Assembly: GCF_014174305.1 (NCBI RefSeq)
Contig: NZ_JABEQH010000001.1
Span: 248,001 to 312,000 of the forward strand
Source: Gluconacetobacter johannae
GTDB lineage: Bacteria > Pseudomonadota > Alphaproteobacteria > Acetobacterales > Acetobacteraceae
Direction of reading: 5' to 3'
DNA length: 64,000 nt
The translations under genes and the position numbers were made by a program. A model generated the notes under the pieces. It saw nothing but the letters and a program-made list of their open reading frames with translations. It searched no databases and was not told the DNA's origin. Positions 54,811-63,963 of the stretch are shown here, piece after piece (the stretch's first letter is position 1; every line of letters begins with the position of its first letter).

Positions 54811-56235
54811 ATGTCCGTTGAAGGGTTCCCGTGCCTGCTGCCGGCCGGCCGGAGCAGGCGCGCACGGATGCGGACGGTGCATGTGATTCGCCAGGGCGAC
54901 GGCGATGACCTGACACCCCGAATCGGCGAATCCGGGGCGGCCTTCCTGCGCGATTCCGGGTTTGGGGGACGGGCAGGGGAACTGGCCCTGGTGCCCGGCA
55001 GCAATGGCGTGGCGGCCGCGGTGCTGGGGGCCGGCGATCGCACCGATCCGTTCCTGTTCGGCGGCCTGGCCAAGGCCTTGCCGCCCGGCCCCTGGACGAT
55101 CGCGCTGCCCGACGGGCTGGCGCCGGCCACCGCCGTGCTCGGCTTCTGCCTGGGCGCCTATCGGATGCCTGCCTTCGGTCGCAAGATGGAGGACGCGGCC
55201 GATATCGCCCGCCTGGTCGTGCCCGCCGGGGGGGCTGCCGGCGCGGAGGTGGCGTGGGCCATCCGGCTGGGGCGGGATCTCATCAACACCCCGCCGAACC
55301 TGATGGGGCCGACCGAACTGGCGCGGGCCGCGCGTCGGGTCCTCGAGCCGCTGGGCGCCGAGGTCCGGATCGTGAAGGGGCGGGACCTGGCGCAGGCCTA
55401 TCCGACCATCGCCCATGTCGGGGCCGGGTCGGCCCGTGCCCCCAGGGTCGTGATGGCGCGCTGGCGCGGCACGCAGGCGGGCGACGATGCGCCGCTGCTG
55501 TCCCTGGTGGGGAAGGGGGTGTGCTTCGACACCGGCGGCTACGATATCAAGCCCGCGTCGTCGATGTTGCGTATGAAAAAGGACATGGGCGGGGCCGCGC
55601 TGATGCTGGCGCTGGCCCAGCTGATCGTGACCCGCGACCTGCCGCTGCGGCTGGAATTGCGGCTGGGCTGTGTGGAGAATAGCGTTTCGGGCGCGGCCAT
55701 GCGCCCGTCGGATGTTGTAACGACACGATCCGGCCTGACGGTGGAAATCGGCAATACCGATGCCGAGGGGCGGCTGGTCCTGTGCGACCTGTTGGCCGAG
55801 GCCTGCGAGATGTCGCCCGACCTTCTGGTGGATGCCGCTACCCTGACGGGCGCCGCCCGGGTGGCGCTGGGCCCGGACCTGCCGGCGCTGTTCAGTACCG
55901 ACGACGGGGTGGCCGACATGATTCTGCAGGCCGGCCGCGCGTGTGACGACCCCCTGTGGCGGCTGCCCCTGTGGGATGGATATGGCGACTGGCTGCGGAG
56001 TCCGGTGGCGGATTTGAACAATGTGTCCGCCAAACCCATGGCCGGGGCCATCACGGCGGCACTTTTTTTGCGGAATTTCGTCAAAACAGGCGTGCGCTGG
56101 GCACATATCGACACATATGCCTGGAATGATAATTACCGTTCCGGCCGGCCGGAAGGGGGGGAAACACCCGCATTGAGGGCCTTATATGCCTCATTGTTGC
56201 GAATCCTTAATGTCGCGGACAGGCAGCAACAGTGA
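54811..56235 (+). CDS. Leucyl aminopeptidase family protein (M17)
   Basis: This cytosolic metallo-exopeptidase (474 residues) removes N-terminal residues from peptides. The M17 metal ligands are seen in LVGKGVCFDTGGYDIKP (about 234), the catalytic Lys in MKKDMGG, and the family signature NTDAEGRLVL near 315. The C-terminal WAHIDTYAWND and a missing classic N-terminal domain suggest a PepA relative and not PepA itself. GGAGG at 54800-54804 supports the ATG at 54811. It is divergent from the helicase. Confidence 0.9.
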   Translation: MSVEGFPCLLPAGRSRRARMRTVHVIRQGDGDDLTPRIGESGAAFLRDSGFGGRAGELALVPGSNGVAAAVLGAGDRTDPFLFGGLAKALPPGPWTIALPDGLAPATAVLGFCLGAYRMPAFGRKMEDAADIARLVVPAGGAAGAEVAWAIRLGRDLINTPPNLMGPTELARAARRVLEPLGAEVRIVKGRDLAQAYPTIAHVGAGSARAPRVVMARWRGTQAGDDAPLLSLVGKGVCFDTGGYDIKPASSMLRMKKDMGGAALMLALAQLIVTRDLPLRLELRLGCVENSVSGAAMRPSDVVTTRSGLTVEIGNTDAEGRLVLCDLLAEACEMSPDLLVDAATLTGAARVALGPDLPALFSTDDGVADMILQAGRACDDPLWRLPLWDGYGDWLRSPVADLNNVSAKPMAGAITAALFLRNFVKTGVRWAHIDTYAWNDNYRSGRPEGGETPALRALYASLLRILNVADRQQQ

Positions 56236-56397
56236 AGTAACGATATGGAGAACGAACTAAACCGTCTCCGGCGACTTATATGTGCCGCAATCTGAAACTA
56301 TATAGCCGTCAGGACAGGACGACGGCGTGCCCACGGGGCGTTCCGATCTGCGACAAACCGGGCCTGTTGGTGGCCCGACAGGAAAAGGTTTTTTACA

Positions 56398-56808
56398 ATG
56401 GCACAGACTTCGACGACCTCCGACCAGCTGATTAACACGCTCCGCGATACCGTGGTGTCCATGGTGCGCCGCGACGGGCCCGATCTGTCCGCCCGTCAGC
56501 TGGGTGTCTTCCTGACCTGCTACCTGCACGAAGGCGCCCACACGGTGCGGGGGCTGGCCTCGACCCTGAACGTGTCCAAGCCCGCGATCACGCGCGCCCT
56601 GGACCGTCTGGGCGAACTGGACCTCGCGCGCCGCAAGGTCGACCCGATGGACCGCCGCTCGGTCCTGGTTCAGCGTACGCTGAAGGGGGCAGCCTATCTG
56701 CGGGAACTGCGGTCCATCATGAACGAGGCGGCCGGCGTGCCGGCCACGGGCCGCGCCACCAAGGCCGCCCGTGGCGAGGAACGCGCGCCGCGTCGCGCCG
56801 CCGGCTGA
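56398..56808 (+). CDS. MarR-family winged-helix regulator
   Basis: This 136-residue protein has a winged helix-turn-helix: LGVFLTCYLHEGAHTVRGLA, then STLNVSKPAITRALDRLGEL as the recognition region, then the wing DPMDRRSVLVQRT. MarR proteins bind palindromic operators and often repress neighbouring genes in response to small ligands. The C-terminal Arg/Ala tail is unusual. The 162-base leader has two potential hairpins, at 56305-56326 and 56359-56377, and AT-rich -10-like sequences. The target genes are unknown; the next gene encodes a secreted protein. Confidence 0.85.
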   Translation: MAQTSTTSDQLINTLRDTVVSMVRRDGPDLSARQLGVFLTCYLHEGAHTVRGLASTLNVSKPAITRALDRLGELDLARRKVDPMDRRSVLVQRTLKGAAYLRELRSIMNEAAGVPATGRATKAARGEERAPRRAAG

Positions 56809-56959
56809 TTGCGCCGGTATCGGCCATCCGTTCCCCACGCGGGACGGATGGCCGCCGGTCCGGTCGCCTGATCGGGCCGCCTGACGAACGGGCGTGGCGT
56901 TCGCGCGTCGTCCAGGTCTGATTATCCAGGCATCCCCAAGACATCCAAGGTATATGAAC

Positions 56960-57406
56960 ATGCGACTGGCATCACGCTTGGCCGCCATGGCTATTCTTGC
57001 GACTCCGCCTCTGGCCGCGCCCGCGCTGGCGGCCGATACGCTGGGCACCCCTTCGGGGCATATCCGGCTGGTCGCCAAATCCGCCGATGTCGGCGTCGGC
57101 TGGACGTGGGGGACCGGCACCCTGACCTATGGGCATCATAGCTACCGGTTCTCGATCAAGGGCGGGTCGATCGCGGCGGTCGGCTATTCCACGATCGAAG
57201 GAACGGGTACGGTCTACAATCTGAAGCACCTGCATGATTTCAACGGCACCTACGTTGCCGGAAGTGGCGAGGCGACGCTGGGCAGCGGGGTCGGCGGGTC
57301 GTTGCTGCATAACGGGAACGGCGTCACGATCAGCATCGACACGGTCACCAAGGGCGCGCGGCTGGCCGGCGCGGCGCAGGGACTGGAACTGACGCTGGTC
57401 AAGTAA
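56960..57406 (+). CDS. Secreted protein of unknown function
   Basis: I do not recognise this 148-residue product with certainty. A signal peptide (MRLASRLAAMAILATPPLAA, cleavage near LAAD) precedes a beta-rich, Gly-rich domain: GVGWTWGTGTLTYGHHSYRF, IEGTGTVYNLKHLHDFNGTY and GVGGSLLHNGNGVTISIDTV. The pattern resembles small secreted beta-barrel or adhesin-like proteins seen in many proteobacteria, and I know no function for it. AAGG at 56947-56950 supports the ATG at 56960 (an ATG at 56954 is closer). It follows the MarR gene on the same strand. Confidence 0.75.
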   Translation: MRLASRLAAMAILATPPLAAPALAADTLGTPSGHIRLVAKSADVGVGWTWGTGTLTYGHHSYRFSIKGGSIAAVGYSTIEGTGTVYNLKHLHDFNGTYVAGSGEATLGSGVGGSLLHNGNGVTISIDTVTKGARLAGAAQGLELTLVK

Positions 57407-57424
57407 CATTCGGTGCGGACTGGC

Positions 57425-58447
57425 TCATGCCCTTCCGGGGGCGCCGCGCCGCATCCGGATAAGGACCTGCCACGTCCACAGGATCTGCGGCGGCAGGACC
57501 AGCAGCAGGGCCGGGGCGGGGCCGCACCAGCCCCGCGCCACCGCGACGGTGAGGGTCCCGCCCCATATGACGAACCCCCAATGGATCACGGTCACCAGGG
57601 CGGGGGCCATGCCCCCCCGGGTCGCCAGTTGATAGAGATGGTCGCGGTGGCTCTCGGTCAGGCGCGCCCCGGCCCGCCAGCGGCGAAACAGGGTCAGGGT
57701 GACGTCATAGAGCAGGCCCGACATCAGAAGCGGAACGCCGCTCCAGCCCCCGAACGCCGGTGCGGTGTCGGCAAGCATCAAGCCGAAGGCGCCGATCAGC
57801 ACGCCGCAGCCCTGGCTTCCGACATCGCCCATGAAAATGCGCGCGGACGGAAAATTGAAGGGAATGAAGCCCGCGATCGCCGCCGCCAGCAACAGGGCCG
57901 GCAGGGCGACGGCGGCGGACGGCGCCACGCAGGCGATGACCAGGCAGGCAAGCATGATCGCCCCGGACGCCAGGCCGTTCAGCCCATCCATGAAATTGAC
58001 CGCGTTGGTCACATAGACCAGCCACATCACCGACAGGATGATATCCCCCGCCGGGCCGGCCACCCCGGACAGGCGGGTTCCCGTCCCGACCAGGATCGCG
58101 GCGGCGGCGAACTGGGCGGCCAGCTTGATGGCGGGGCGCCACTGATACACATCGTCCAGCCACGAAACGGCGGCCAGGACGATCGTCGCCACGATCATGC
58201 CGAACGTGGCGACCGACAGGACGGGCAGGCCGTCGAGGTGCCGTGCAATCGGAACCGCCATGACAACGGCGGCGATGATGCCGAGACCTCCGCCCTTCGG
58301 GGTCGGCCGGGTATGGGAACTGCGATGGCCGGGATGATCCAGCACGTTCAGCCGGGTCGCGCCCAGGACCATCAGGGCGGCGGATGCCCAGGTGGCGACC
58401 AGGAGAATCGCGAAGGGCATGAGGGGGAGGCAGGATGGATCGTTCAT
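57425..58447 (-). CDS. WecA/MraY-like undecaprenyl-phosphate sugar-1-phosphate transferase
   Basis: This membrane enzyme of the polyprenyl-phosphate N-acetylhexosamine-1-phosphate transferase family starts lipid-linked glycan assembly on undecaprenyl phosphate. The 340-residue protein has about ten helices. Landmarks are PTPKGGGLGIIAAV, the Asp pair in SWLDDVYQWRPAIK (about residue 97), the NFMDGLNG motif (about 154), FMGDVGS (about 206) and HRDHLYQ (about 265). It is divergent from the dehydratase gene. Confidence 0.9.
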   Translation of the reverse strand: MNDPSCLPLMPFAILLVATWASAALMVLGATRLNVLDHPGHRSSHTRPTPKGGGLGIIAAVVMAVPIARHLDGLPVLSVATFGMIVATIVLAAVSWLDDVYQWRPAIKLAAQFAAAAILVGTGTRLSGVAGPAGDIILSVMWLVYVTNAVNFMDGLNGLASGAIMLACLVIACVAPSAAVALPALLLAAAIAGFIPFNFPSARIFMGDVGSQGCGVLIGAFGLMLADTAPAFGGWSGVPLLMSGLLYDVTLTLFRRWRAGARLTESHRDHLYQLATRGGMAPALVTVIHWGFVIWGGTLTVAVARGWCGPAPALLLVLPPQILWTWQVLIRMRRGAPGRA

Positions 58448-58514
58448 GCGTCGCGGGAGTTTGTCATGATGGCTGCTTCTAGCATGGATGGGATTGGGCT
58501 ATACGGACGCGATA

Positions 58515-60497
58515 ATGGCCTCGCAATGCCCTGACACCCGGCAGTCCGCTGACAGGCTGCGACCGGTCAACCGAATCGTCGTCAACATTCTGCTGGATGG
58601 TGTGCTCGCCGCGCTGTCGGCGCCGCTTGCGCGATGGCTGGCCGATCCGCATGGCGGTCTGCTGCACCCGTTGTGGTTTCTGGCCGGCGGGGCGATCACG
58701 CTGGTCATCAGCGGCCTGCCGTTCCGGGTTCCATTGCAATATTGGCGGTTTTCCGGCGTGGGAGACCTGCTGGGGATCGCTGGGGCGTCGATCGCCAGCG
58801 CCGTCCTGTTTGCGCTGGGTCTTCATCTGACCGGCTTTCCGATTCCCAGCCCCACATTTCCGGTCATCCATGCCCTGGTCCTGCTGGTGCTGATGGGGGG
58901 GGTGCGAATCGTCTATCGGCTGGCCCATCGCCGCCCATCCCGGTACGAGGCGTCGAGTCAGGTGATCCTGATCGGCGCGGACGTGTCCGCCGACCTGTTC
59001 ATCCGCGCCATGGAGCGCGACCCGGCCCCCCGATTCCGCGTCACCGGTATCCTGACCCAGGGCCGCCAGCAGGCGGGACGGCGCATCCACGGCATTCCGA
59101 TTCTGGGCCATGTCCAGGCGATCGACGAGATCCTTGAGCGGGTGATCGCCGATGGCGGCGCGCCCGAGCGGCTGGTCGTGACCGACACCGATTTTCGCGG
59201 CCAGAATCTGGCGGAGGTCATGCGGGTCGCCGAACGCCATGCGATCATGGTCCAGCGCACCCCGGTGCTGACCGACCTGACCCCCGCCGACCGGCTGGAA
59301 CTGCGCCCGCTGGCGATCGAGGACCTGCTCAACCGGCCACAGGTCGAGCTCGATCACATGGGCATGGCGGCGCTCCTGGGGGGCCGTACCGTCATGGTGA
59401 CGGGCGCCGGGGGGTCGATCGGTTCGGAACTCGCCCGGCAGATCGCCCAATACGCACCAGCCCGTCTGATGCTGCTGGATCATGGTGAATTCGCGTTGTG
59501 GCAGGTCGATCTGGACCTGTCGGAACGTGCGCCGAAGATCCGGCGGGAGGTGATCCTGGCCGATGTCCGCGATCGCGACCGGATCGAGCAGGTCTGCGCC
59601 CTGTACCGTCCCGAGCTGATCTTCCACGCGGCGGCGCTGAAACATGTGCCGATGGTCGAGGCCAACCCGTGCGAGGGCGTGCTGACCAATGTCGTGGGCA
59701 CGCGGATCGTCGCCGACGCGGCCGCGCGGAACGGCACCCGGGCGATGGTGATGATTTCCACCGACAAGGCGGTGAACCCGTCCAGCCTGATGGGGGCGTC
59801 CAAACGGGCGGCCGAAATGTACTGCCAGGCCCTGGATGTCGAGGCTCGCACCGGGGGGCGCGCCGATGCGATGCGCTGCGTCACGGTACGATTCGGCAAT
59901 GTGCTGGGATCGACCGGATCGGTGGTGCCGCTGTTTCGCCGGCAACTGGAGCACGGTGGGCCGCTGACGGTCACCCATCCCGACATGCAACGCTATTTCA
60001 TGACGGTGCCCGAGGCGGTCGGCCTGGTTCTGCAGGCCAGCGTGCGCGGCACCATCCGCCCGCGCGAGGGCAGCGGGACCGATACGCTGCTGCGTGAGGG
60101 CGGGATCTTCGTGCTGGACATGGGCAAGCCGGTCAAGATCGTCGATCTGGCCCGCCAGATGATCCGCCTGGCGGGCCTGCGCCCCGACGAGGACGTGCCG
60201 ATCCGCTTCACCGGCCTGCGGCCGGGGGAAAAACTGTTCGAGGAACTTTTCCATGGGCGCGAGGCCCCGGTGCCCACCGACCATCCGGGCCTGAAGATGG
60301 CGACCCCGCGCATGGTGGACCGCCGTGATGTCGGCGCGGTGATCGACAGGCTGGAAGCCGCCTGCCACGGTGGCGACACCGCGCGGATCCTTGCGCTGAT
60401 CGAAGGCCTCGTTCCCGAATTCGCCCATAACCCGTCAGGGGACGCGCGCGATAACCTTGCCGGGCGCACCGACGCCGAAAGGACCATGACGACATGA
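58515..60497 (+). CDS. CapD/PglF/WbpM-like nucleotide-sugar 4,6-dehydratase
   Basis: This enzyme converts UDP-GlcNAc-type sugars to 4-keto-6-deoxy sugars. The 660-residue protein has an N-terminal membrane part of four or five helices, a first Rossmann domain and a C-terminal dehydratase domain. The NAD motif is VTGAGGSIGSELARQI near residue 296. The catalytic region is STDKAVNPSSLMGASKRAAE near 425, where Met replaces the usual catalytic Tyr, as in WbpM and PglF. The ATG at 58515 is chosen over 58488. It overlaps the aminotransferase gene (ATGA). Confidence 0.93.
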   Translation: MASQCPDTRQSADRLRPVNRIVVNILLDGVLAALSAPLARWLADPHGGLLHPLWFLAGGAITLVISGLPFRVPLQYWRFSGVGDLLGIAGASIASAVLFALGLHLTGFPIPSPTFPVIHALVLLVLMGGVRIVYRLAHRRPSRYEASSQVILIGADVSADLFIRAMERDPAPRFRVTGILTQGRQQAGRRIHGIPILGHVQAIDEILERVIADGGAPERLVVTDTDFRGQNLAEVMRVAERHAIMVQRTPVLTDLTPADRLELRPLAIEDLLNRPQVELDHMGMAALLGGRTVMVTGAGGSIGSELARQIAQYAPARLMLLDHGEFALWQVDLDLSERAPKIRREVILADVRDRDRIEQVCALYRPELIFHAAALKHVPMVEANPCEGVLTNVVGTRIVADAAARNGTRAMVMISTDKAVNPSSLMGASKRAAEMYCQALDVEARTGGRADAMRCVTVRFGNVLGSTGSVVPLFRRQLEHGGPLTVTHPDMQRYFMTVPEAVGLVLQASVRGTIRPREGSGTDTLLREGGIFVLDMGKPVKIVDLARQMIRLAGLRPDEDVPIRFTGLRPGEKLFEELFHGREAPVPTDHPGLKMATPRMVDRRDVGAVIDRLEAACHGGDTARILALIEGLVPEFAHNPSGDARDNLAGRTDAERTMTT

Positions 60498-61642
60498 CCG
60501 CCCCTGATCCGTCCGCCTGCCCGCCCGCGATTGCCTTTCTCGACCTTCCGGCCCAGCAGGCCCGTCTGGGCGAGGCGATCCGCCGGCGGATCGACACCGT
60601 GCTGAATCATTGCCGTTTCGTGATGGGGCCCGAGGTCGAGGAACTGGAGCGCGCGCTGGCGGCCTATGCCGGGGCGGGGCATTGCGTCGGCGTGTCCTCG
60701 GGCACCGACGCCATCCAGATCGTGCTGATGGCCGAGGGAATCGGGCCGGGCGATGCCGTGTTCCTGCCTGCGTTCACCTACACCGCGACGGCCGAGGTGC
60801 CGTTGCTGCTGAACGCGACGCCCGTCTTTGTCGATGTCGATCCCCGGACCTTCCAGATCGACCCGGCCAGCCTGGAGCGTCGGATTGCCGAGGTCCGCGC
60901 GCGTGGGGAACTGTGCCCGCGGGCGATCATCGGCGTCGACCTGTTCGGCCAGCCGGCGCCGTGGCCGGCGCTACGTGCGATCGCCGCGCGCGAGGACCTG
61001 TTCCTGATGGACGATTGCGCCCAATCGTTCGGCGGCGCCCTGGCGGGACGCAAGCTGGGGCGGGAGGCGACCGCGACGACCCTGTCCTTCTTCCCGTCCA
61101 AGCCGCTGGGCGGCTATGGCGATGGGGGCGCGATCCTGACGGACGATGCCGAACGGGCCGATCTCTACCGGTCGCTACGCACGCATGGCGAGGGCAAGAC
61201 CCGCTACGAGGTCCTGCGTACCGGCATGAACGGGCGGCTGGACACCTTGCAGGCCGCCGTCCTGCTGGCGAAGCTGGACGGGTTCGAGGACGAGCTGGAC
61301 CGTCGCGAGGCCATCGCCTCGGCCTACGATTCGGGGCTGGAAGGCGTGGTGCTGACGCCCGCGCGGGTGCCGGATTCGCGCAGCGCCTGGGCCATCTATG
61401 CCATCCTGACGGAGGGCGAGGCCGCGCGTACGGCCCTCCAGGCCCGCCTGCGCGCGCAGGGCGTGCCGTCCGCGATCTATTATCCGCGCCCCCTGCATCT
61501 GCAGCCCGCATATCAGGCCCATCATGACGGGACGTCTTTGCCGGTTGCCGAAGATCTGTCAGCCCGTATTCTCGCGCTGCCCATCCACCCCGAACTGACG
61601 GACGCAGAGGTCGCCAGGGTCATCGCGGCTGTTCGCGGATAA
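60494..61642 (+). CDS. DegT/DnrJ/EryC1/StrS aminotransferase
   Basis: This PLP enzyme (382 residues) adds an amino group to a keto-sugar nucleotide. The PLP-binding Lys is in SFFPSKPLGGYGDGGA near residue 203, GVSSGTDAIQIVLMA binds phosphate, and LMDDCAQSFGG carries the cofactor-ring Asp. Together with the dehydratase it overlaps, the pair matches PglF-PglE and would give a UDP-4-amino-4,6-dideoxy sugar. An acetyltransferase (PglD-type) is not adjacent. Confidence 0.93.
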   Translation: MTAPDPSACPPAIAFLDLPAQQARLGEAIRRRIDTVLNHCRFVMGPEVEELERALAAYAGAGHCVGVSSGTDAIQIVLMAEGIGPGDAVFLPAFTYTATAEVPLLLNATPVFVDVDPRTFQIDPASLERRIAEVRARGELCPRAIIGVDLFGQPAPWPALRAIAAREDLFLMDDCAQSFGGALAGRKLGREATATTLSFFPSKPLGGYGDGGAILTDDAERADLYRSLRTHGEGKTRYEVLRTGMNGRLDTLQAAVLLAKLDGFEDELDRREAIASAYDSGLEGVVLTPARVPDSRSAWAIYAILTEGEAARTALQARLRAQGVPSAIYYPRPLHLQPAYQAHHDGTSLPVAEDLSARILALPIHPELTDAEVARVIAAVRG

Positions 61643-61662
61643 GACGAGAGAAGAGACGAGAC

Positions 61663-62145
61663 ATGAAACGGGAAACGGCATTTCTGCTGGGATTCCTGGC
61701 GATCACAGTCGGTACGTCGGCGGTGTTGTGGTCGTTCGCGGTTCCGAATTTCCGGCCGCTCAATTTTCCCCGGATGACGGCGGGCACCATCAGCGTCGGG
61801 CCGATGCGGACACAGCGCGCCCTGTCGGCCGACGAGATCCGGACGGTCAACGACTGGCTGGACCATCATCATGGCGGCTGGGGACCGCTGGGCCAGACGC
61901 CGCCCTCCAGCGGCGATGCGACGATGGTCCTGACGACGGATCGTCCGGCCGGAAGCGCAGGAAAGGCGGAGCCGTACACCATCACCCTGTGGACCGGCAT
62001 CAGCGCCGCGGACTGGAACGACACCGTCTTCCTGGAAGACAGGCCGGGCAGCGTGATCCGGATCCAGAAATTCCCGGACCACGATTTCGCCATCCTGCGC
62101 CGGATGGTGGATCAGCAGTCCTATGAACGCTCGGCCTTCCCATGA
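61663..62145 (+). CDS. Hypothetical membrane-anchored protein
   Basis: I do not recognise this 160-residue protein. It has one N-terminal hydrophobic segment (AFLLGFLAITVGTSAVLWSFA), a signal anchor, then a periplasmic domain with TLWTGISAADWNDTVFLEDR. No known motif is visible. It lies 20 bases after the aminotransferase and overlaps the HAD gene by ATGA, so it probably belongs to the same transcript. A link to glycan synthesis is only by position. Confidence 0.7.
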   Translation: MKRETAFLLGFLAITVGTSAVLWSFAVPNFRPLNFPRMTAGTISVGPMRTQRALSADEIRTVNDWLDHHHGGWGPLGQTPPSSGDATMVLTTDRPAGSAGKAEPYTITLWTGISAADWNDTVFLEDRPGSVIRIQKFPDHDFAILRRMVDQQSYERSAFP

Positions 62146-62738
62146 TCGTCGTTCCGCCGGAGACCGGGGCGCTGATCTTCGATTGCGACGGCACGCTGGT
62201 CGACACGCTGCCGCTGTACCTGCGCGCCTGGCTGGGCGCCTTCGATACGGTGGTGGGCCATTCCGTACCGCCTGACTGGTTCCGGGGCCGGGGCGGCCTG
62301 TCCGAACAGATGGTGCTGGACGTGCTGGAGGCCGAGATCGGCCGTCCGGTGGACCGGCCGGCCGTGGTGCGTGCGGCGCGGGCCGGCGTGCTGGCGGACA
62401 TGCACAGGCTGACCGAAATCGCGGTCGTCGCCGATGTCGCGCGGCGGTTCCGGACCGTGCTGCCGATGGCGGTCGCGTCCAGCGGATCGCGCGAAGTCGT
62501 GACCGCGTCGCTGACCTGCACCGGCCTGCTGCCGCTGTTCGACAGCGTGGTGACGATCGACGATGTGGCGCGTCCGAAACCCGCGCCCGACCTGTTTCTG
62601 GAGGCCGCGCGACGGCTGGGCGTTTCCCCCGCCGCCTGCCTGGTGCTGGAAGACAGCACGGAAGGGCTGGCCGCCGCCGCGCATGCCGGCATGCGCGGCC
62701 TGGACGTCCGGGTGTTCATCGCCCCATCCAGGGGCTGA
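62142..62738 (+). CDS. HAD-family hydrolase (beta-phosphoglucomutase-like)
   Basis: This 198-residue haloacid-dehalogenase phosphatase has motif I LIFDCDGTLVDTLPLYL near residue 14 with the nucleophile Asp, motif II AVASSGSREVV, motif III Lys in DDVARPKPAPDLFL, and motif IV VLEDSTEGLAAA. It has an alpha-helical cap of the beta-phosphoglucomutase type. It probably acts on a sugar phosphate or similar small phosphate. It overlaps the previous gene by 4 bases. Confidence 0.9.
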   Translation: MIVVPPETGALIFDCDGTLVDTLPLYLRAWLGAFDTVVGHSVPPDWFRGRGGLSEQMVLDVLEAEIGRPVDRPAVVRAARAGVLADMHRLTEIAVVADVARRFRTVLPMAVASSGSREVVTASLTCTGLLPLFDSVVTIDDVARPKPAPDLFLEAARRLGVSPAACLVLEDSTEGLAAAAHAGMRGLDVRVFIAPSRG

Positions 62739-62754
62739 ATTCCGGGCGAGGGGC

Positions 62755-63870
62755 TTACACCCGTTCGTCATCCTCCAGCTTCGGCGTGGCCTCGTCCATG
62801 ACGGCCAGCAGCGCGGCGGTGAGGGGCGAGGCCAGGATCAGCCCGGGCATGCCCAGGATGGTGCCGAAGACGGTCTGTGACAGGATGGTCAGGCCGGGCG
62901 GCATCTGCACGGCATGCCGCTGGATCATCGGCGCCATCACATTGCCTTCGAAGAACTGGATGGCCCCGTACAGGGCCGCGACCATCACTCCTTCGCGCGT
63001 TCCCAGGGACAGGCCCAGCAGGATGGCGGGAACCGCGCCGATGAACGCCCCGATATAGGGGATGAAATTGGCCAGCCCCGCGACGATGCCCAGGGCCAGC
63101 GCCAGGGGCACGCCGATGAACCACAGCCCGACCGACGACAGGATGCCCACCACCAGCATGTCCAGCGCCTGGCCGGCCGTCCAGGCCCACAGGGTCCGCC
63201 CGGCCGTCAGCATCAGCGTGCGCGCCTGCGGGCGGTGGGCCGGCGGGATCAGGCGCAACGCGCCGTTGACGTACAGCGTCGGCGCCAGCGCGAAATACAG
63301 GCCCGCGATCAGGATCACCGCCAGCGTGCCCGCCGCGCCGAACGCCGACGACAGGAAGCCCGTCATCGACCCGGCGATGCGCGTGCCCATGCCGCTGTCG
63401 CCGCCTTCGGCCTGGTTGCCGCCGAGCGATTGCGGCAGATGGTCCAGCACCGTTCTGCCCAGCGAACTGGCGTTCAACTGGTCGCGCAGGGAGTGGGCCT
63501 GGGTCGTCAGGGCGATGCGTAGCCGGGTCGCCTGTTCCGAGATGGCCGGGCCGCTGCTCCACAACAGGCCGACGATCGCGGCCAGCAGGACGACCACCAC
63601 CAGGCTCAGGGCCAGCCAGTACGGCAGGCGCAGGCGTCGTTCGGCGATGGCGGCCAGATTATGCAGGATCACCGCCATCAAGGTCGCGGCGAATATGACC
63701 ATCAGCACGTCGCCGATCAGCCAGATCGAGACCACGAGGACGGTCAGAAGGATGGTGATCTGCAACAGCTGGTAAATTCTGCCGAGTTGGACAGCACGCG
63801 CATCCTCCTGCGCCTCGGGCGGCTGCGGGGACGTGGCGGGCTGGTGATCCGTCGCGGGGGAAAGGGGCAT
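62755..63870 (-). CDS. AI-2E/PerM family transporter
   Basis: This 371-residue membrane protein has the PerM/AI-2 exporter layout with about eight helices. LILIAGLYFALAP-type helices (ILIAGLYFALAPTLYVNGAL) and ALALGIVAGLANFIPYIGAF, with FFEGNVMAPMIQRHAVQMPP, are family blocks. AI-2 export is shown for only some members; others are ion antiporters or unknown. The ATG at 63870 starts the first hydrophilic tail (MPLSPATDHQP), and the frame extends to 63942. It is convergent with the HAD gene. Confidence 0.88.
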   Translation of the reverse strand: MPLSPATDHQPATSPQPPEAQEDARAVQLGRIYQLLQITILLTVLVVSIWLIGDVLMVIFAATLMAVILHNLAAIAERRLRLPYWLALSLVVVVLLAAIVGLLWSSGPAISEQATRLRIALTTQAHSLRDQLNASSLGRTVLDHLPQSLGGNQAEGGDSGMGTRIAGSMTGFLSSAFGAAGTLAVILIAGLYFALAPTLYVNGALRLIPPAHRPQARTLMLTAGRTLWAWTAGQALDMLVVGILSSVGLWFIGVPLALALGIVAGLANFIPYIGAFIGAVPAILLGLSLGTREGVMVAALYGAIQFFEGNVMAPMIQRHAVQMPPGLTILSQTVFGTILGMPGLILASPLTAALLAVMDEATPKLEDDERV

Positions 63871-63963
63871 GGGGCATCCGGATTGGTGTCGGGACCCGAT
63901 GGTAGGCACATCCGCCGGCGCGCGTCGATTCCATGGGGCCACAGCAATTCTCCGGAAAATCCG

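Noticed and set aside
52009..56106. A 1365-codon open frame on the minus strand
   Set aside because: Only the part up to 54666 is the helicase. The upstream 1.4 kb is antisense to the aminopeptidase gene, has no family motif, and stays open only because of high GC.
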